This document shows positions 50,802 to 60,007 of a DNA stretch of 64,000 bases, piece after piece. Both the position numbers and the translations under genes were made by a program. Source of the DNA: Natrinema marinum. GTDB lineage: Archaea > Halobacteriota > Halobacteria > Halobacteriales > Natrialbaceae. Within the stretch, counting starts at the first letter, position 1. Each line of letters starts with the position of its first letter. The stretch spans positions 2,170,001 through 2,234,000 of the forward strand of contig NZ_CP100763.1 of the NCBI RefSeq assembly GCF_024296685.1, read 5' to 3'. A model generated the notes under the pieces. That model was not told the origin of the DNA. It made no database searches and worked only from the letters and a program-made list of their open reading frames with translations.

Positions 50802-51605
50802 CTACGACTCCGAAATCCGGCCGACGGTCACGTGAAACGGGACGACCTCCTCGCGGCGGTACTCGCGGTCGCGCATCTGCTCGATCACGTCCCGCCCCAT
50901 CTCGCGCCACGAGCCACGGAGGGCGTCGTACTCGCCCTCGGACAAGTCGCCCGCGAGCATCGTCTCCCGATCGTCGGCCAGCCCGTCGCCGGTTGCCTTT
51001 CGGCGGGCAGCGGTCAGTTCCCCTTCGCTGTACGGCGGTTCGACCGTTCGAACGTGATCGTACCGGCGGGTCGCCAGCACCTCGAGCCCCGCCGTCTCGA
51101 ACGCCGTGCGGGCGTCGGCACCCAGCGCCACGTCGGTATTCACGCCGTCGAGATACGCCCGCCGCGCCCGGCGCTCGAGGTCGCCTTCCGCGTCGACGCT
51201 CGAGTCGATTTCGACGGCGGCATTGTCGGGTTCGACGGCCGCGACGAGGTCCGTCGAGACACGGGCGAACTCGGCGACGGCGGCCGCGGGGTCGGGGAGG
51301 TTAATCAGCAAGGCCTGACAGACGACGAGATCGACTGCGTCGTCGGAAAACGGCAGTCGGAGGGCGTCGCCCGCGACGACGGGGACGTGCTCGGCGGCGG
51401 CCGAAAGCAGGTCGGGATCGGCATCGCAGCCGATCACTTCGCCCGGCGACTCCGCGGCCAGGACTCGACTCAACTCGCCGGTCCCACAGCCAACGTCGAG
51501 AATCCGGTCGCGAGCGTCGAGGGCCAGCGGCTCGAGGGCCGCCCGAGAGTCGGCCCACATCCCCTCGCGGGTCCGCTCGAGGTAGGATTCCGAGAACTCG
51601 CGCAC
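50802..51605 (-). CDS. SAM-dependent methyltransferase
   Basis: This 267-residue class I methyltransferase has motif I ILDVGCGTGELSR, motif II acid in IGCDAD, and VVCQALLINLPDP near motif IV. The C-terminal half is helical, with a less conserved substrate-binding region. It starts with GTG at 51605. It is isolated between the GNAT and endonuclease IV genes on the same strand, so co-transcription with nfo is possible (76 nt between nfo stop and this start). Substrate unknown. Confidence 0.87.
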   Translation of the reverse strand: MREFSESYLERTREGMWADSRAALEPLALDARDRILDVGCGTGELSRVLAAESPGEVIGCDADPDLLSAAAEHVPVVAGDALRLPFSDDAVDLVVCQALLINLPDPAAAVAEFARVSTDLVAAVEPDNAAVEIDSSVDAEGDLERRARRAYLDGVNTDVALGADARTAFETAGLEVLATRRYDHVRTVEPPYSEGELTAARRKATGDGLADDRETMLAGDLSEGEYDALRGSWREMGRDVIEQMRDREYRREEVVPFHVTVGRISES

Positions 51606-51681
51606 GGGTTCGAGTACCGGCAGCGCGGGTGAAAAACGGGTCGATTTCTCGAGAGGGCGGTGAGTCGGGCGGTCGGCTCGG

Positions 51682-52560
51682 TTACTCGTCGTCGCGCAGT
51701 TCTCGGACCTTCTCGATGTTCCACGCGAAGCCGCGGCCGTCCTCCGTCGGTGTCTCGAGCGCGAAGGGCAGGTCCCGCAGGTCGGGGTGGTTCACGATCG
51801 CGCGCATGCCGTCCTCGCCGATGTAGCCCTCGCCGATGTGGGCGTGCTCGTCCTTGTGGGTACCCACGTCGTGTTTCGAGTCGTTGAGGTGGATGTACTC
51901 GAGGTACTCGAGGCCCACCACGTCGTCGAACCGACCGACCGTCTCGTCGACGGCTTCGGGCGTCGTCAGGTCGTTGCCCGCGACGAGCGTGTGGGCGGTG
52001 TCGATGCAGATGCCGATATCCGTTTCGGTGCGGTCGATGATCCCCGCGAGGTGGTCGAACTCGCCGCCGAGTTTCGTTCCGCTGCCCGCGTCGGATTCGA
52101 TGAGGATCTGGACGTCCTCGGGCACCTCGAGGTCGTCGATGACGCCCGCGGCGTTGTCCAGTCCGCCTTCGACGCCCGCGCCAGTGTGGGCCCCGAGGTG
52201 GACGTTGACGTACGGGACGCCGAGGCGGTCGGCGGCGTCGAGTTCGGCCTGCATGCTCTCCATCGATTTCCGCCGGAGGTCCTCCTTGGGAGTACAGAGG
52301 TTCACGAGGTACGCCGAGTGGATCACCCACGGCCCCTCGAGTTCCTCGTCGGTCGCGTCTCGAAAGCCCTCGGCGGCCTCGCCGCCGATTTCGGGCTGGG
52401 CCCAGACCTGCGGCGAGGTCGTGAATATCTGCCCGCAGTTGCCGCCGAAGGCGCGCTGGCGGTGGACCGCGTTGCGGATGTCGTCGTACGGCGGCGTCTC
52501 CTCGTCCGAGGAGACGCGCGAGCCGGAGATCGAAACGTGTGCGCCAACCTTCATCGTCAT
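51682..52560 (-). CDS. nfo: Deoxyribonuclease IV (AP endonuclease)
   Basis: This 292-residue endonuclease IV repairs abasic DNA sites through a trinuclear zinc centre. Ligand motifs are present in order: [48 protein letters not shown] and ALETPTEDG. The start ATG 52560 is 27 nt below a TATA-like CCTATCAC (reverse strand, 52583-52590), with ATG 52554 as an alternative. It is a helpful local standard for judging the phn-linked TIM-barrel protein at 38260, which has the same ligand pattern. Confidence 0.94.
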   Translation of the reverse strand: MTMKVGAHVSISGSRVSSDEETPPYDDIRNAVHRQRAFGGNCGQIFTTSPQVWAQPEIGGEAAEGFRDATDEELEGPWVIHSAYLVNLCTPKEDLRRKSMESMQAELDAADRLGVPYVNVHLGAHTGAGVEGGLDNAAGVIDDLEVPEDVQILIESDAGSGTKLGGEFDHLAGIIDRTETDIGICIDTAHTLVAGNDLTTPEAVDETVGRFDDVVGLEYLEYIHLNDSKHDVGTHKDEHAHIGEGYIGEDGMRAIVNHPDLRDLPFALETPTEDGRGFAWNIEKVRELRDDE

Positions 52561-52856
52561 GGATTCCCGTCAGTAGCGGGTCGTGATAGGTACTTCGGAG
52601 CGACCCGACGCTCGGTCGGAACAGGGGTCGACGGGCGGATCGAAGCAGACTGGTGTCTCGTTTCAAAAGCGGTCGGGCGAACGGTTCGCGTGGCAACAGG
52701 GGATTTCCACACCCTCCCCAGCCGATTCGCTCACTACCTTCGCACATCCCTCGCGCGGATTCGCGCGACGGTTCGCCAGTAGCGAACCGTCACACAGCAC
52801 GCGCCACCGCGGTAGTCACTCGAGCTACGTCCGGGCCGACGGCCGAACGGCGATGG

Positions 52857-53693
52857 TCACTGATCGTCCGCCTCGAGCACGTCTCGCTCCCGGACCCACG
52901 CGTCACTGGCGAACTTCCGCGCGGCGAGATCGCGGGCGGCCTCGAGTTCGTCCGTCCGCCACGTCGCTTCCGCGGCGTCACACCAGTCGCGAAGCGCTCC
53001 CGAAATCGCGTCGACGGCCGTCTCGCGGTCGATTCCCGCCTCGTCGCGGATGCTGGTCACGCGGTCGGTGAACGTCGACTCCGAGAGGTCAGCGTCGAAG
53101 ACGCCCACGTGTTTCCGGGGCTCGAGCGCGTAGCTGATCGAGCCGTGCTGGATGACGACATCGCGCTGGCGGTACTGGGCGTTCCCGCTGATCTTCTTCG
53201 CCTGCGTGCCCGCCCCCGCTGGCGCGACGATGTCGTGTGCCGGGTTGATATCGCGCAGGTAGCACGACGGCCGGTAGATCGCGTCTCGTTCGGCCGTCGC
53301 GAAATCGGCGTCGACGCCCATCCGATCGAACGCCGCGAGGATCGGCTCGCAGAACAGTTCGTAACAATCCATCAGATCGCCGGGGACCTCGTCGGCCGGA
53401 GCGACGATCGTATAGGAGATGTCCGCATAGCGGTCGTGATAGATGCCGCCGCCGCCGGTCTGGCGGCGCGTGACATCGATTCCCTCTCGCTCGCAAAACG
53501 CCCAGTCGACCGTGTCGGCGTCCTGTCGATACCCCAGCGAGAGCGTGCTCGGCTCCCACGGATAGGTTCTGACGGTTCGGACATCGTCCTCGAGCGCCGT
53601 TCGCGCGGCGACCTCCTCGAGCGCCATCTGGGTCGCCCCGTCGCGGGGTTCGTCTCGAATCAGCCGCCACTCCCGGTCGGCCAGCGTGGTCAT
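52857..53693 (-). CDS. lplA: Lipoate-protein ligase family protein
   Basis: This 278-residue ligase of the LplA/LipB/BirA fold has RRQTGGGGIYHD, the lipoyl-AMP binding motif, and TQAKKISGNAQYRQ carrying the catalytic Lys that contacts lipoate. It activates lipoate with ATP and attaches it to the lipoyl domains of 2-oxoacid dehydrogenase complexes or to glycine cleavage protein H. The start ATG 53693 was chosen because MTTLADREWRLIRDEP is the usual N-terminus, and the upstream open frame is shadow sequence. Confidence 0.9.
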   Translation of the reverse strand: MTTLADREWRLIRDEPRDGATQMALEEVAARTALEDDVRTVRTYPWEPSTLSLGYRQDADTVDWAFCEREGIDVTRRQTGGGGIYHDRYADISYTIVAPADEVPGDLMDCYELFCEPILAAFDRMGVDADFATAERDAIYRPSCYLRDINPAHDIVAPAGAGTQAKKISGNAQYRQRDVVIQHGSISYALEPRKHVGVFDADLSESTFTDRVTSIRDEAGIDRETAVDAISGALRDWCDAAEATWRTDELEAARDLAARKFASDAWVRERDVLEADDQ

Positions 53694-53880
53694 GGTCGAT
53701 TCAACGCGAACGAGATGGAAAGCGATTCCGACGGCGACGGCGTTTCGTATAGCGCTGGTCGCTTTATTCGAAGGAGCGGGCCACCTCGATCGGCCGGTAG
53801 CGCGACCACGAATCGGAGCGCGAGAGCGGGTCGGCCGTGATGCGTCCGTATCAATCCCTGCACCGGCCTTCGTCACGCTG

Positions 53881-53888
53881 TTTTTACG
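53881..53888 (+). promoter_or_regulatory. TATA-like box for the RIO2 kinase gene
   Basis: TTTTTACG is centred about 27 nt before ATG 53911, in line with a leaderless transcript. It confirms that the gene starts there and not at the upstream frame opening. Confidence 0.55.
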
Positions 53889-53910
53889 TACCCGCGGGCT
53901 ACCGACTCGT

Positions 53911-54819
53911 ATGGTGCGAAACGTCGCCGGATTGCTTCCGGAACTCGAGACGGAAGACTTCTATCTCCTCTCGGGGGTCGAACAGGGGATGCGCTTCTCC
54001 GAGTGGGTCCAACGCGAGAAGCTCCCGAAGTTCGCGGATCTGTCCGAAGAAGAGGTCGACTACCGCCTCGAGCGCTGTCTCAAGCGCGGACTGGTCGAGA
54101 AAAAGACGATCCAGTACGAGGGCTATACCCTCCAGTTCGAGGGGTACGACACGCTGGCGCTGCGAGCCTTCGTCGAACAGGACACGATCTCGGAGTTCGG
54201 CTCGCCGCTTGGCGTCGGCAAGGAAAGCGACGTCTACGAGGTCAAGTCCTACAAACCGCTGGCGCTGAAATATCACCGCGAGGGGTATACGAACTTCCGG
54301 GAAGTCCACAAGGAACGCGATTACACGTCCGACAACGACCACGTCTCCTGGATGTACACCGCCCGGAAGGCCGCCGAACGCGAACACGGCATCCTCGAGG
54401 AGCTCTATCCCGACGTGTCGGTCCCCCAGCCGATCGGCCAGAACCGCCACGCCATCGTCATGGAGAAGATGGACGGCGTCGAACTCTCGCGGACCCGGCT
54501 CGAGGACGACCAGGTGCTGGGCGTCCTCGACCTGCTGATCTCGGAACTCTCGCGCGCGTACGCGAAAGGGTACGTCCACGCGGACATGAGCGAGTACAAC
54601 GTCTTCGTCGACGAGGCGGGCGTGAAGATTTTCGACTGGCCCCAGGCGGTTCCGACCGACCACGAGAACGCCGATGAGTTCCTCCGGCGCGACCTGACGA
54701 ACATCGTGGGCTACTTCCGCCGTAAGTACCCCCAGCACGTCCCCGACGACCTTTCGAGCGACGAACTGGCGGTGGCGATCGCTGACGATTCGTTCGAGAC
54801 GGTCGCGGACTTCGTCTGA
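53911..54819 (+). CDS. rio2: RIO-type serine/threonine kinase Rio2
   Basis: This 302-residue protein has an N-terminal winged helix (about 1-80, MVRNVAGLLPELETEDFYLL...), typical of Rio2. The kinase domain has GVGKESDVYEV (ATP loop), LKYHREG (Lys), VHADMSEYNVFV (catalytic HxDx4N) and IFDWPQAV (DFG-equivalent metal-binding Asp). Rio2 acts in maturation of the small ribosomal subunit. The start is set by the TATA-like box. Confidence 0.93.
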   Translation: MVRNVAGLLPELETEDFYLLSGVEQGMRFSEWVQREKLPKFADLSEEEVDYRLERCLKRGLVEKKTIQYEGYTLQFEGYDTLALRAFVEQDTISEFGSPLGVGKESDVYEVKSYKPLALKYHREGYTNFREVHKERDYTSDNDHVSWMYTARKAAEREHGILEELYPDVSVPQPIGQNRHAIVMEKMDGVELSRTRLEDDQVLGVLDLLISELSRAYAKGYVHADMSEYNVFVDEAGVKIFDWPQAVPTDHENADEFLRRDLTNIVGYFRRKYPQHVPDDLSSDELAVAIADDSFETVADFV

Positions 54820-55047
54820 GACCGATCGCCGTCTGATAGCGAGTACTCGAGGGAATTCGACCTCACCCGGGCAACGATTTCTGTTCGTCGCCGAATAGCG
54901 GCTCGCAACGTGTTCTCGAGTACGGTCGGATAGGTGTAGTATCCGGTATTCGCCCCCATATACCGAATATCGATATATCAAATGGGGGTGTACGTAGCTC
55001 GGAAAAACAGCGGTCGTTCGCTCGAGCGATGGCTGCTCGTAGACCGC

Positions 55048-55767
55048 TCAGGCGGGCGTTCCGGCGGATCCGGGCTGCGGATCGGTCTCGACGGGGTGCT
55101 CGAGGCCGCGGAGCTGGTCGTACGCGCGGGCGGTAGTCGCGAGGGAGTAGACCGTGACGGCCGCGGCGACGAGTTGCGTGAGGACCACTCCGGCCACGTC
55201 CCCGAGGAAGACTGCCGGAACGACGGCGGTGGCGTTGACCAGGACACCGAGCGTGACGACGGCGAGGCCAAGCCCGAACAGGCGGAGGCGGCTGCCCTTG
55301 GTCAACCCCCAACTGCTGCGGAACGCCTGGACGAAGTTCTGGTCTTCGACTGCGACGAAGACGCCCCAGTAGTAGAGGGCCACGAGCAAGAACAGCCCCG
55401 GCACGAGCAGGAAGAGGCTGCCGAAGGCGACGAGCAACACGAAAACGATCGTACCGACGAAGGCGTTGAGCGTGGCCATTCCGAGCCGGCGGCGGCGGAA
55501 CTCTCGAGGGATCGTCTCCGTCTCGTCGGACACGAAGGTCCGAAGCGCGACGACGACGGCGGCGACTGTGACGAGCCCGATAGCGAACGACAGTAGGCCC
55601 CCGACGAGACCGGCGAGGCCGGACACGGGCTCCCCGTTGAACCCGGTCGGGACGACGAGCGCGTTCAGTACGGCGAGCACAGCAAATACGGCGACGAAGA
55701 CGAGTCCGTTGCGTTCGGTGGAACGGGAGAACCCGTCGGTCATCGCGTCGATGATGCTAAAGACCAT
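55048..55767 (-). CDS. Multi-helix membrane protein (DUF7847-like)
   Basis: This 239-residue protein starts at ATG 55767 (MVFSIIDAMTDGFSRSTERNG). It has about five to six transmembrane helices, with AFRSSWGLTKGSRLRLFGLGLAVVTLG, a segment frequent in haloarchaeal proteins of this type. The function is unknown. The reverse-strand GATATACAC (55791-55799, given here as on the plus strand) is centred about 27 nt before the start, which supports the short version over an upstream in-frame ATG. Confidence 0.72.
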   Translation of the reverse strand: MVFSIIDAMTDGFSRSTERNGLVFVAVFAVLAVLNALVVPTGFNGEPVSGLAGLVGGLLSFAIGLVTVAAVVVALRTFVSDETETIPREFRRRRLGMATLNAFVGTIVFVLLVAFGSLFLLVPGLFLLVALYYWGVFVAVEDQNFVQAFRSSWGLTKGSRLRLFGLGLAVVTLGVLVNATAVVPAVFLGDVAGVVLTQLVAAAVTVYSLATTARAYDQLRGLEHPVETDPQPGSAGTPA

Positions 55768-56056
55768 AGAAGTAGTACGCGCCCGGAGAAGATATACACA
55801 ATACACCAATAGATGTCAGAAGTTCCGATGGTACAGAGGCCGTGAGCGCCGAAAAGCGAGCGATCAAATGTGTTTGATATCTTATTCAACGCCATCGACG
55901 GCGGCGCAATGGAGAAACTCCCGACCAGTAGTGATCACGGCTGCGAGTCGGAGACTCGAGCGAAGACGAACGCCGAAACGACACTATCGTTCGATCGACT
56001 CTCACGGAAACGGGTCGATGGTGACATTGATCCGACTCCTGTCCGTAGCTCCAGCT

Positions 56057-56590
56057 ATGGGTGTTAATAACACGCATAAACTAGACGGCGTCGGCATCTG
56101 GGGCGGCGGCCTCGCGGGCGGGCTGGTCGGCGGGATCGCCATGGGGTTGGTCCTCCACCTCGGCGGGAACCAGATCGAACTGTTGGGCGGGCTCGCGGCC
56201 GAGCCCGAGATGGCGATCGGCGTCGGCTGGACCATCCACCTGATGCTGAGCATCGCGTTCGGACTGCTGTTCGCCGCACTCGTCTCGAGGCAGGCGATCC
56301 AGAACCAGATCGACGGGTTCAGCGACTACGTCATCGCCGGCCTCGTCTTCGGCACGGTCATCGGGCTCTTTGCCGGCGGCGTCGTGTTCCCGCTGGCGAT
56401 GAATCGAGCCGGCGTGGCGACGCTGCCGCTGCCCTACCTCCCGATTTCGGGGCCGGCGGCGGAGCTGTTCAGCGCGCTCCTGTTCGGCCTCGGTCACCTC
56501 GTCTACGGGCTCGTTCTGGGGACCGTCTTCGCGGCGGTCAACGGCGTCACGCCGAGGGGGGTGCGCGAGAGGGTGCCGCTCGTGCGGTGA
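56057..56590 (+). CDS. Four-helix membrane protein, unknown function
   Basis: This 177-residue protein starts at ATG 56057 (MGVNNTHKLDGVGIWGG). Four hydrophobic stretches (about 15-38, 55-75, 90-115, 140-165) are separated by short loops. The first stretch is a Gly-rich helix with GGGLAGGLVGGIAMGLVL. It resembles haloarchaeal membrane proteins annotated only as hypothetical. An in-frame ATG at 56018 is an alternative start. No operon partner is clear. Confidence 0.65.
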   Translation: MGVNNTHKLDGVGIWGGGLAGGLVGGIAMGLVLHLGGNQIELLGGLAAEPEMAIGVGWTIHLMLSIAFGLLFAALVSRQAIQNQIDGFSDYVIAGLVFGTVIGLFAGGVVFPLAMNRAGVATLPLPYLPISGPAAELFSALLFGLGHLVYGLVLGTVFAAVNGVTPRGVRERVPLVR

Positions 56591-56796
56591 GCCGGCCACC
56601 CCGTCGGCACCGCCGCAGCGAGTCGCGCTCGCGGAGTTCGAAGCGCTTATACTCGAGAGTTGGGAAGAAAGGGTAGACTCGCTGGTTCGCGGGCATCAGC
56701 GGGCACCTGTACGACGCCTCGTCACAGGTCGGGATGTGATCCGCGGGGGTCGGCCCCGGTCTGGATTGAACCAGGAAACGCCCGCGGGTGAAGACA

Positions 56797-57387
56797 ATGG
56801 CAAAGAGCTTCTATTCCCACATCAAGGACGCATGGAAAGACCCCGACGACGGAAAGCTCGGGGAGCTGCAGTGGCAGCGCAAGCAGGAGTGGCGCAAGCA
56901 GGGCGCGATCGAGCGGATCGACCGCCCGACGCGACTCGACAAAGCGCGCGAACTCGGCTACAAGGCCAAGCAGGGCATCGTCGTGACTCGGGTCTCGGTC
57001 CGGAAAGGGACCGCCCGAAAGCAGCGACACAAAGCCGGTCGGCGCTCGAAGCGCCAGGGCGTCAACCGCATCGGACGGCGCAAGAATATCCAGCGCATCG
57101 GTGAGGAGCGCGTCTCCCGTAAGTACCCCAACCTGCGCGTGCTCAACAGCTACTGGGTCGGGGAAGACGGCTCGCAGAAGTGGTTCGAAGTGATCCTCGT
57201 CGATCCGAACCACCCCGCGATCGAGAACGACGACGATCTGAACTGGATCTGTGACGACGCCCACCAGAACCGCGCGTTCCGCGGGCTCACCAACGCCGGC
57301 AAGGCAAACCGCGGCCTCAACAACCGCGGCAAGGGCGCCGAGAAGGTCCGCCCGTCCAACACCGGCGGCCAGGGCCGCGCGAAGTAA
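56797..57387 (+). CDS. rpl15e: 50S ribosomal protein L15e
   Basis: This 196-residue basic protein has the L15e family start MAKSFYSHIKDAWK, the WQRKQEWRKQGAIERIDRPTRL block, GRRKNIQRIGEERVSRKYPNLRVLNSYWVGEDG and a glycine/arginine-rich C-terminus. It is a large-subunit protein shared by archaea and eukaryotes. A TATA-like GCTTATAC near 56645-56652 lies far upstream, so unlike many neighbours this mRNA may carry a leader of about 120 nt. Confidence 0.97.
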   Translation: MAKSFYSHIKDAWKDPDDGKLGELQWQRKQEWRKQGAIERIDRPTRLDKARELGYKAKQGIVVTRVSVRKGTARKQRHKAGRRSKRQGVNRIGRRKNIQRIGEERVSRKYPNLRVLNSYWVGEDGSQKWFEVILVDPNHPAIENDDDLNWICDDAHQNRAFRGLTNAGKANRGLNNRGKGAEKVRPSNTGGQGRAK

Positions 57388-57543
57388 CGATATCGCCAAC
57401 GGGCGAACGCACGCACCGATTTTTCGCGAGTCGCTCCGAGAGAGGGAGCACGGCCGATCGAACACCGTCGGGTACCGCGGCGTCGGTCCCGCCGATCCGG
57501 TCCGAGAGGTGGACTTATTCCGCGGGCGGACGTATCACTGCGC

Positions 57544-57975
57544 ATGACACGGCACGTCCTCGTAGCGGTTGACGACTCGGCACAGTCGACTGCGGCGCTC
57601 GAGTTCGCCTGTACGGAGTATCCGGACGCGACGATCACCGCGCTGTACGTTCTCGACCCCGGTGACTTCTACGCCGTCGGCGGCGTCGAAGGGACCGCGA
57701 TCAACTACGACGAGGTACAGGGCCATCACGAGGAGCGCGCCGAGGGGATTCTGGACGATGCACGGGAACAGGCCGCCGAACACGGCCTCGAGATCGAGAC
57801 CGATCACGTCATCGGCGGCGTCTCACGGTCGATCGTCGACTACGCCGACGAGCAGGATATCGACCACATCGTGGTCGGCAGCCACGGCCGAACCGGCGCG
57901 AGCCGCATTCTGCTTGGCAGCGTCGCCGAGACGGTCGCCCGCCGGTCGCCGGTTCCGGTGACGATCGTCCGGTAA
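57544..57975 (+). CDS. Universal stress protein (UspA family)
   Basis: This 143-residue UspA-fold protein has VLVAVDDSAQS at the N-terminus and the ATP-binding signature VVGSHGRTGASRILLGSVAETVARRSPVPVTIV at the C-terminus (G-x2-G-x9-G-S pattern), so it probably binds ATP. Haloarchaea carry many copies, and the role of this one is unknown. No co-transcribed gene is visible. Confidence 0.93.
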   Translation: MTRHVLVAVDDSAQSTAALEFACTEYPDATITALYVLDPGDFYAVGGVEGTAINYDEVQGHHEERAEGILDDAREQAAEHGLEIETDHVIGGVSRSIVDYADEQDIDHIVVGSHGRTGASRILLGSVAETVARRSPVPVTIVR

Positions 57976-58116
57976 CGGACACACTTCGTTCGGTCGAGGG
58001 TCGCGAGTCGGGAGACGGCTCCTCGAGCGTGAACGCCGAACCGTGATCGGTCACGACGCGTAGCAAGCCAGCGGCTACGCGTTCGAAGAGCTACGAGAAG
58101 GCGCGACGCGGGTCGA

Positions 58117-58557
58117 TTACGCCGAGACGGTCTGGCTCTCCTGTTCGGTCGAGCGCATGTCCAGATCGGCCTTCAGGGCCTCGATGGCCTCCTCCGGATC
58201 GGTCTCGGAGTCGAAAACCCGGTCGAAGCCCATCTTCCGGAAGAACGATCGAGTTTCCTCGAAGTCGTCCTGTCCGACCGCGAGGTTGCCGCCGATGTAG
58301 GTGGTGACATCGAGGTCGGCCGCCGCGATCCGCTGGTGGAAGCCCTCGCAGTCCTGCTTGGCGTGGCCGTAGAGCGACGAGACGAGTACAGCCTCGGCGT
58401 CGTTGGCGGACGCGGCTTCAACGAACTCCTCCTGAGAGCTCTGAACCCCCAGGTTGACGACGTCGAATCCGGCTGCCTCCAGCGCCTGTTCCAGGATGGT
58501 GATCCCAACGACGTGGGCGTCCGACCCGATCACGCCGAGGATGACTGTCTTCGTCAT
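58117..58557 (-). CDS. mamA: Methylaspartate (glutamate) mutase small subunit
   Basis: This 146-residue B12-binding protein has the motif D-x-H-x2-G at residues 13-18 (SDAHVVG) for cobalamin base-off/His-on binding. LGVQSSQEEFVEAA, VLVSSLYGHA and TYIGGNLAVG complete the match to glutamate mutase sigma subunits. With the large subunit it converts glutamate to 3-methylaspartate in the methylaspartate cycle used by some haloarchaea for acetate assimilation. The large subunit and methylaspartase are not in this window. A TATA-like GGTTTATGG (reverse strand) lies about 33 nt upstream of ATG 58557. Confidence 0.88.
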   Translation of the reverse strand: MTKTVILGVIGSDAHVVGITILEQALEAAGFDVVNLGVQSSQEEFVEAASANDAEAVLVSSLYGHAKQDCEGFHQRIAAADLDVTTYIGGNLAVGQDDFEETRSFFRKMGFDRVFDSETDPEEAIEALKADLDMRSTEQESQTVSA

Positions 58558-58749
58558 GTGCGTACCACCACTAACTGCCGGGACCACCATAAACCTAATG
58601 ATTAATAATGTGCCAACCATTCACACGGTTCCCCTCCGGCGATTAGTTGACGGTTCTCGGCCGACGAGTCGCTCGAGAAGTCGTCCGTCGGCTTCGGCGA
58701 GCGATCGGCGGCCGATCGTTTCGGCGACGCCCGAAACGCGAGTCAGTCG

Positions 58750-59460
58750 TCAAACGCTCGTGAGCGCGCCGACTGGCGCGTCGGTTCGCTCGCGCGCGCG
58801 GTCGATTCCGTCCTCGCCGGCTGCGATGAGCGCGAAGACGCCGACGACGTCGGCGTCGGCGGTGTGAGCGATGTCTAACAGGAGTTCCTGGGTCTCGCCG
58901 GATCGGATGAGATCGTCGACGACCAGCACCGATTCGCCGGGACCGATGGCCGACGCGGGGAGGTAGTAGGTGAGTTCGATCCCCGACTGGAGTCGCTGGC
59001 GAGCCTCGATGAACTCCTCGACGGCGGTCTCCTTGCGTTTTTTCGCGTAGGCACAGCGGACGCCGTAGTAGCTCGCGAGCGCGGCCGCGAGCGTGATCCC
59101 GTCGGTCGCGGCCGTGAGGACGACATCCGGGCGGTCGAAATCGAAGCCGTTGGCCACGACCGGCGCTGCGAGATCGAGAAACGGCTGGTCGAAGACGGTC
59201 GCGCTGTTGTCGACGTATCCCTCGTCGTCGACGCTGATCCGCGCGTCGAGTTCCGCGGCCAGCGCCTCCCGGCCGAGGTCCTCGACGACCTCGCGCGCGC
59301 GGTCGGTTCCCGGGAGGACGTGTCCGTTGACGTACCGGTTGAGATCGCCCGCCGGGAGCCCCGTCGTCTCCGCGAGTTCGTCGTAGGTCCGCGTCTCCTT
59401 CAACATCCGCAACACGTCGACGGCCCGCAGCTGGAGGGCTGCTTTCTCGGCTCTGTTCAT
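58750..59460 (-). CDS. gfcR: Transcriptional regulator GfcR (HTH plus phosphoribosyltransferase domain)
   Basis: This 236-residue protein starts at ATG 59460. An N-terminal helix-turn-helix (about 10-50, with YDELAETTGLPAGDLNRYVNG) is followed by a PRTase fold whose PRPP loop reads VLVVDDLIRSGET. This matches GfcR, the orotate-phosphoribosyltransferase-like regulator that activates sugar-catabolism genes in haloarchaea. Upstream frame extension to 59712 is unlikely to be translated. The gene is next to mamA but separated by about 190 nt. Confidence 0.9.
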   Translation of the reverse strand: MNRAEKAALQLRAVDVLRMLKETRTYDELAETTGLPAGDLNRYVNGHVLPGTDRAREVVEDLGREALAAELDARISVDDEGYVDNSATVFDQPFLDLAAPVVANGFDFDRPDVVLTAATDGITLAAALASYYGVRCAYAKKRKETAVEEFIEARQRLQSGIELTYYLPASAIGPGESVLVVDDLIRSGETQELLLDIAHTADADVVGVFALIAAGEDGIDRARERTDAPVGALTSV

Positions 59461-60007
59461 ACCGATATGCACGATTCCGCAAGTATGGGTATTGCGATCG
59501 AAGCTGTGCCGTTGATAACCACAGACATGTGTTGTCCGCGGCGGCCACAGTCGAGTCGACTCGAAACACACACGCCTGTGGTCGTTGCGAGTCCCCACCC
59601 TTCCATGGATTTCGTCACGCTCGAGGCACCATAACTGTAGAACAACGCCGAAAAGGCGGTCGCCAGCGCCATCCCGTAACCGAAATCGGACGTCTCGAGC
59701 ATGTCCGTTCACATCCGCGTCTCGTTAGGGTACCGATGCTCTTCTCGTCGGTCGACACAGTCGTTGAGCAACGTCTACTGTGGGCATCGTCACGAATCAA
59801 TGAGCCTCGGTTGTAGATATCCGCTACTATTTCACCCTACTCAGCATAAACTATCATAATTAGAAATAACTAGAACGGATAGATTATTATCAACCAAATA
59901 GTCATTTATACGGCTTGATATAGTAATCTATCATTCATACAGTTAATTCATTTTTATAATTTAAATTAGAAATAGTTATATATTTAACTACACTTTGTAG
60001 GAATGGA
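59461..60007. other. 547-bp AT-rich intergenic region
   Basis: The first half resembles the neighbouring high-GC sequence. From about 59806 to 60000 the sequence is strikingly AT-rich (for example TTTTTATAATTTAAATTAG near 59951) and contains several TATA-like strings. TATATATTTAA at 59979-59989 lies about 25 nt before ATG 60008. An 81-codon reverse-strand frame at 59457-59702 with a hydrophobic N-terminal part was not accepted as a gene. Confidence 0.55.

Noticed and set aside
59457-59702. An 81-codon reverse frame with a hydrophobic N-terminus upstream of gfcR
   Set aside because: It overlaps the gfcR start, and no family or clear promoter was found. It could be a small membrane protein but cannot be supported.
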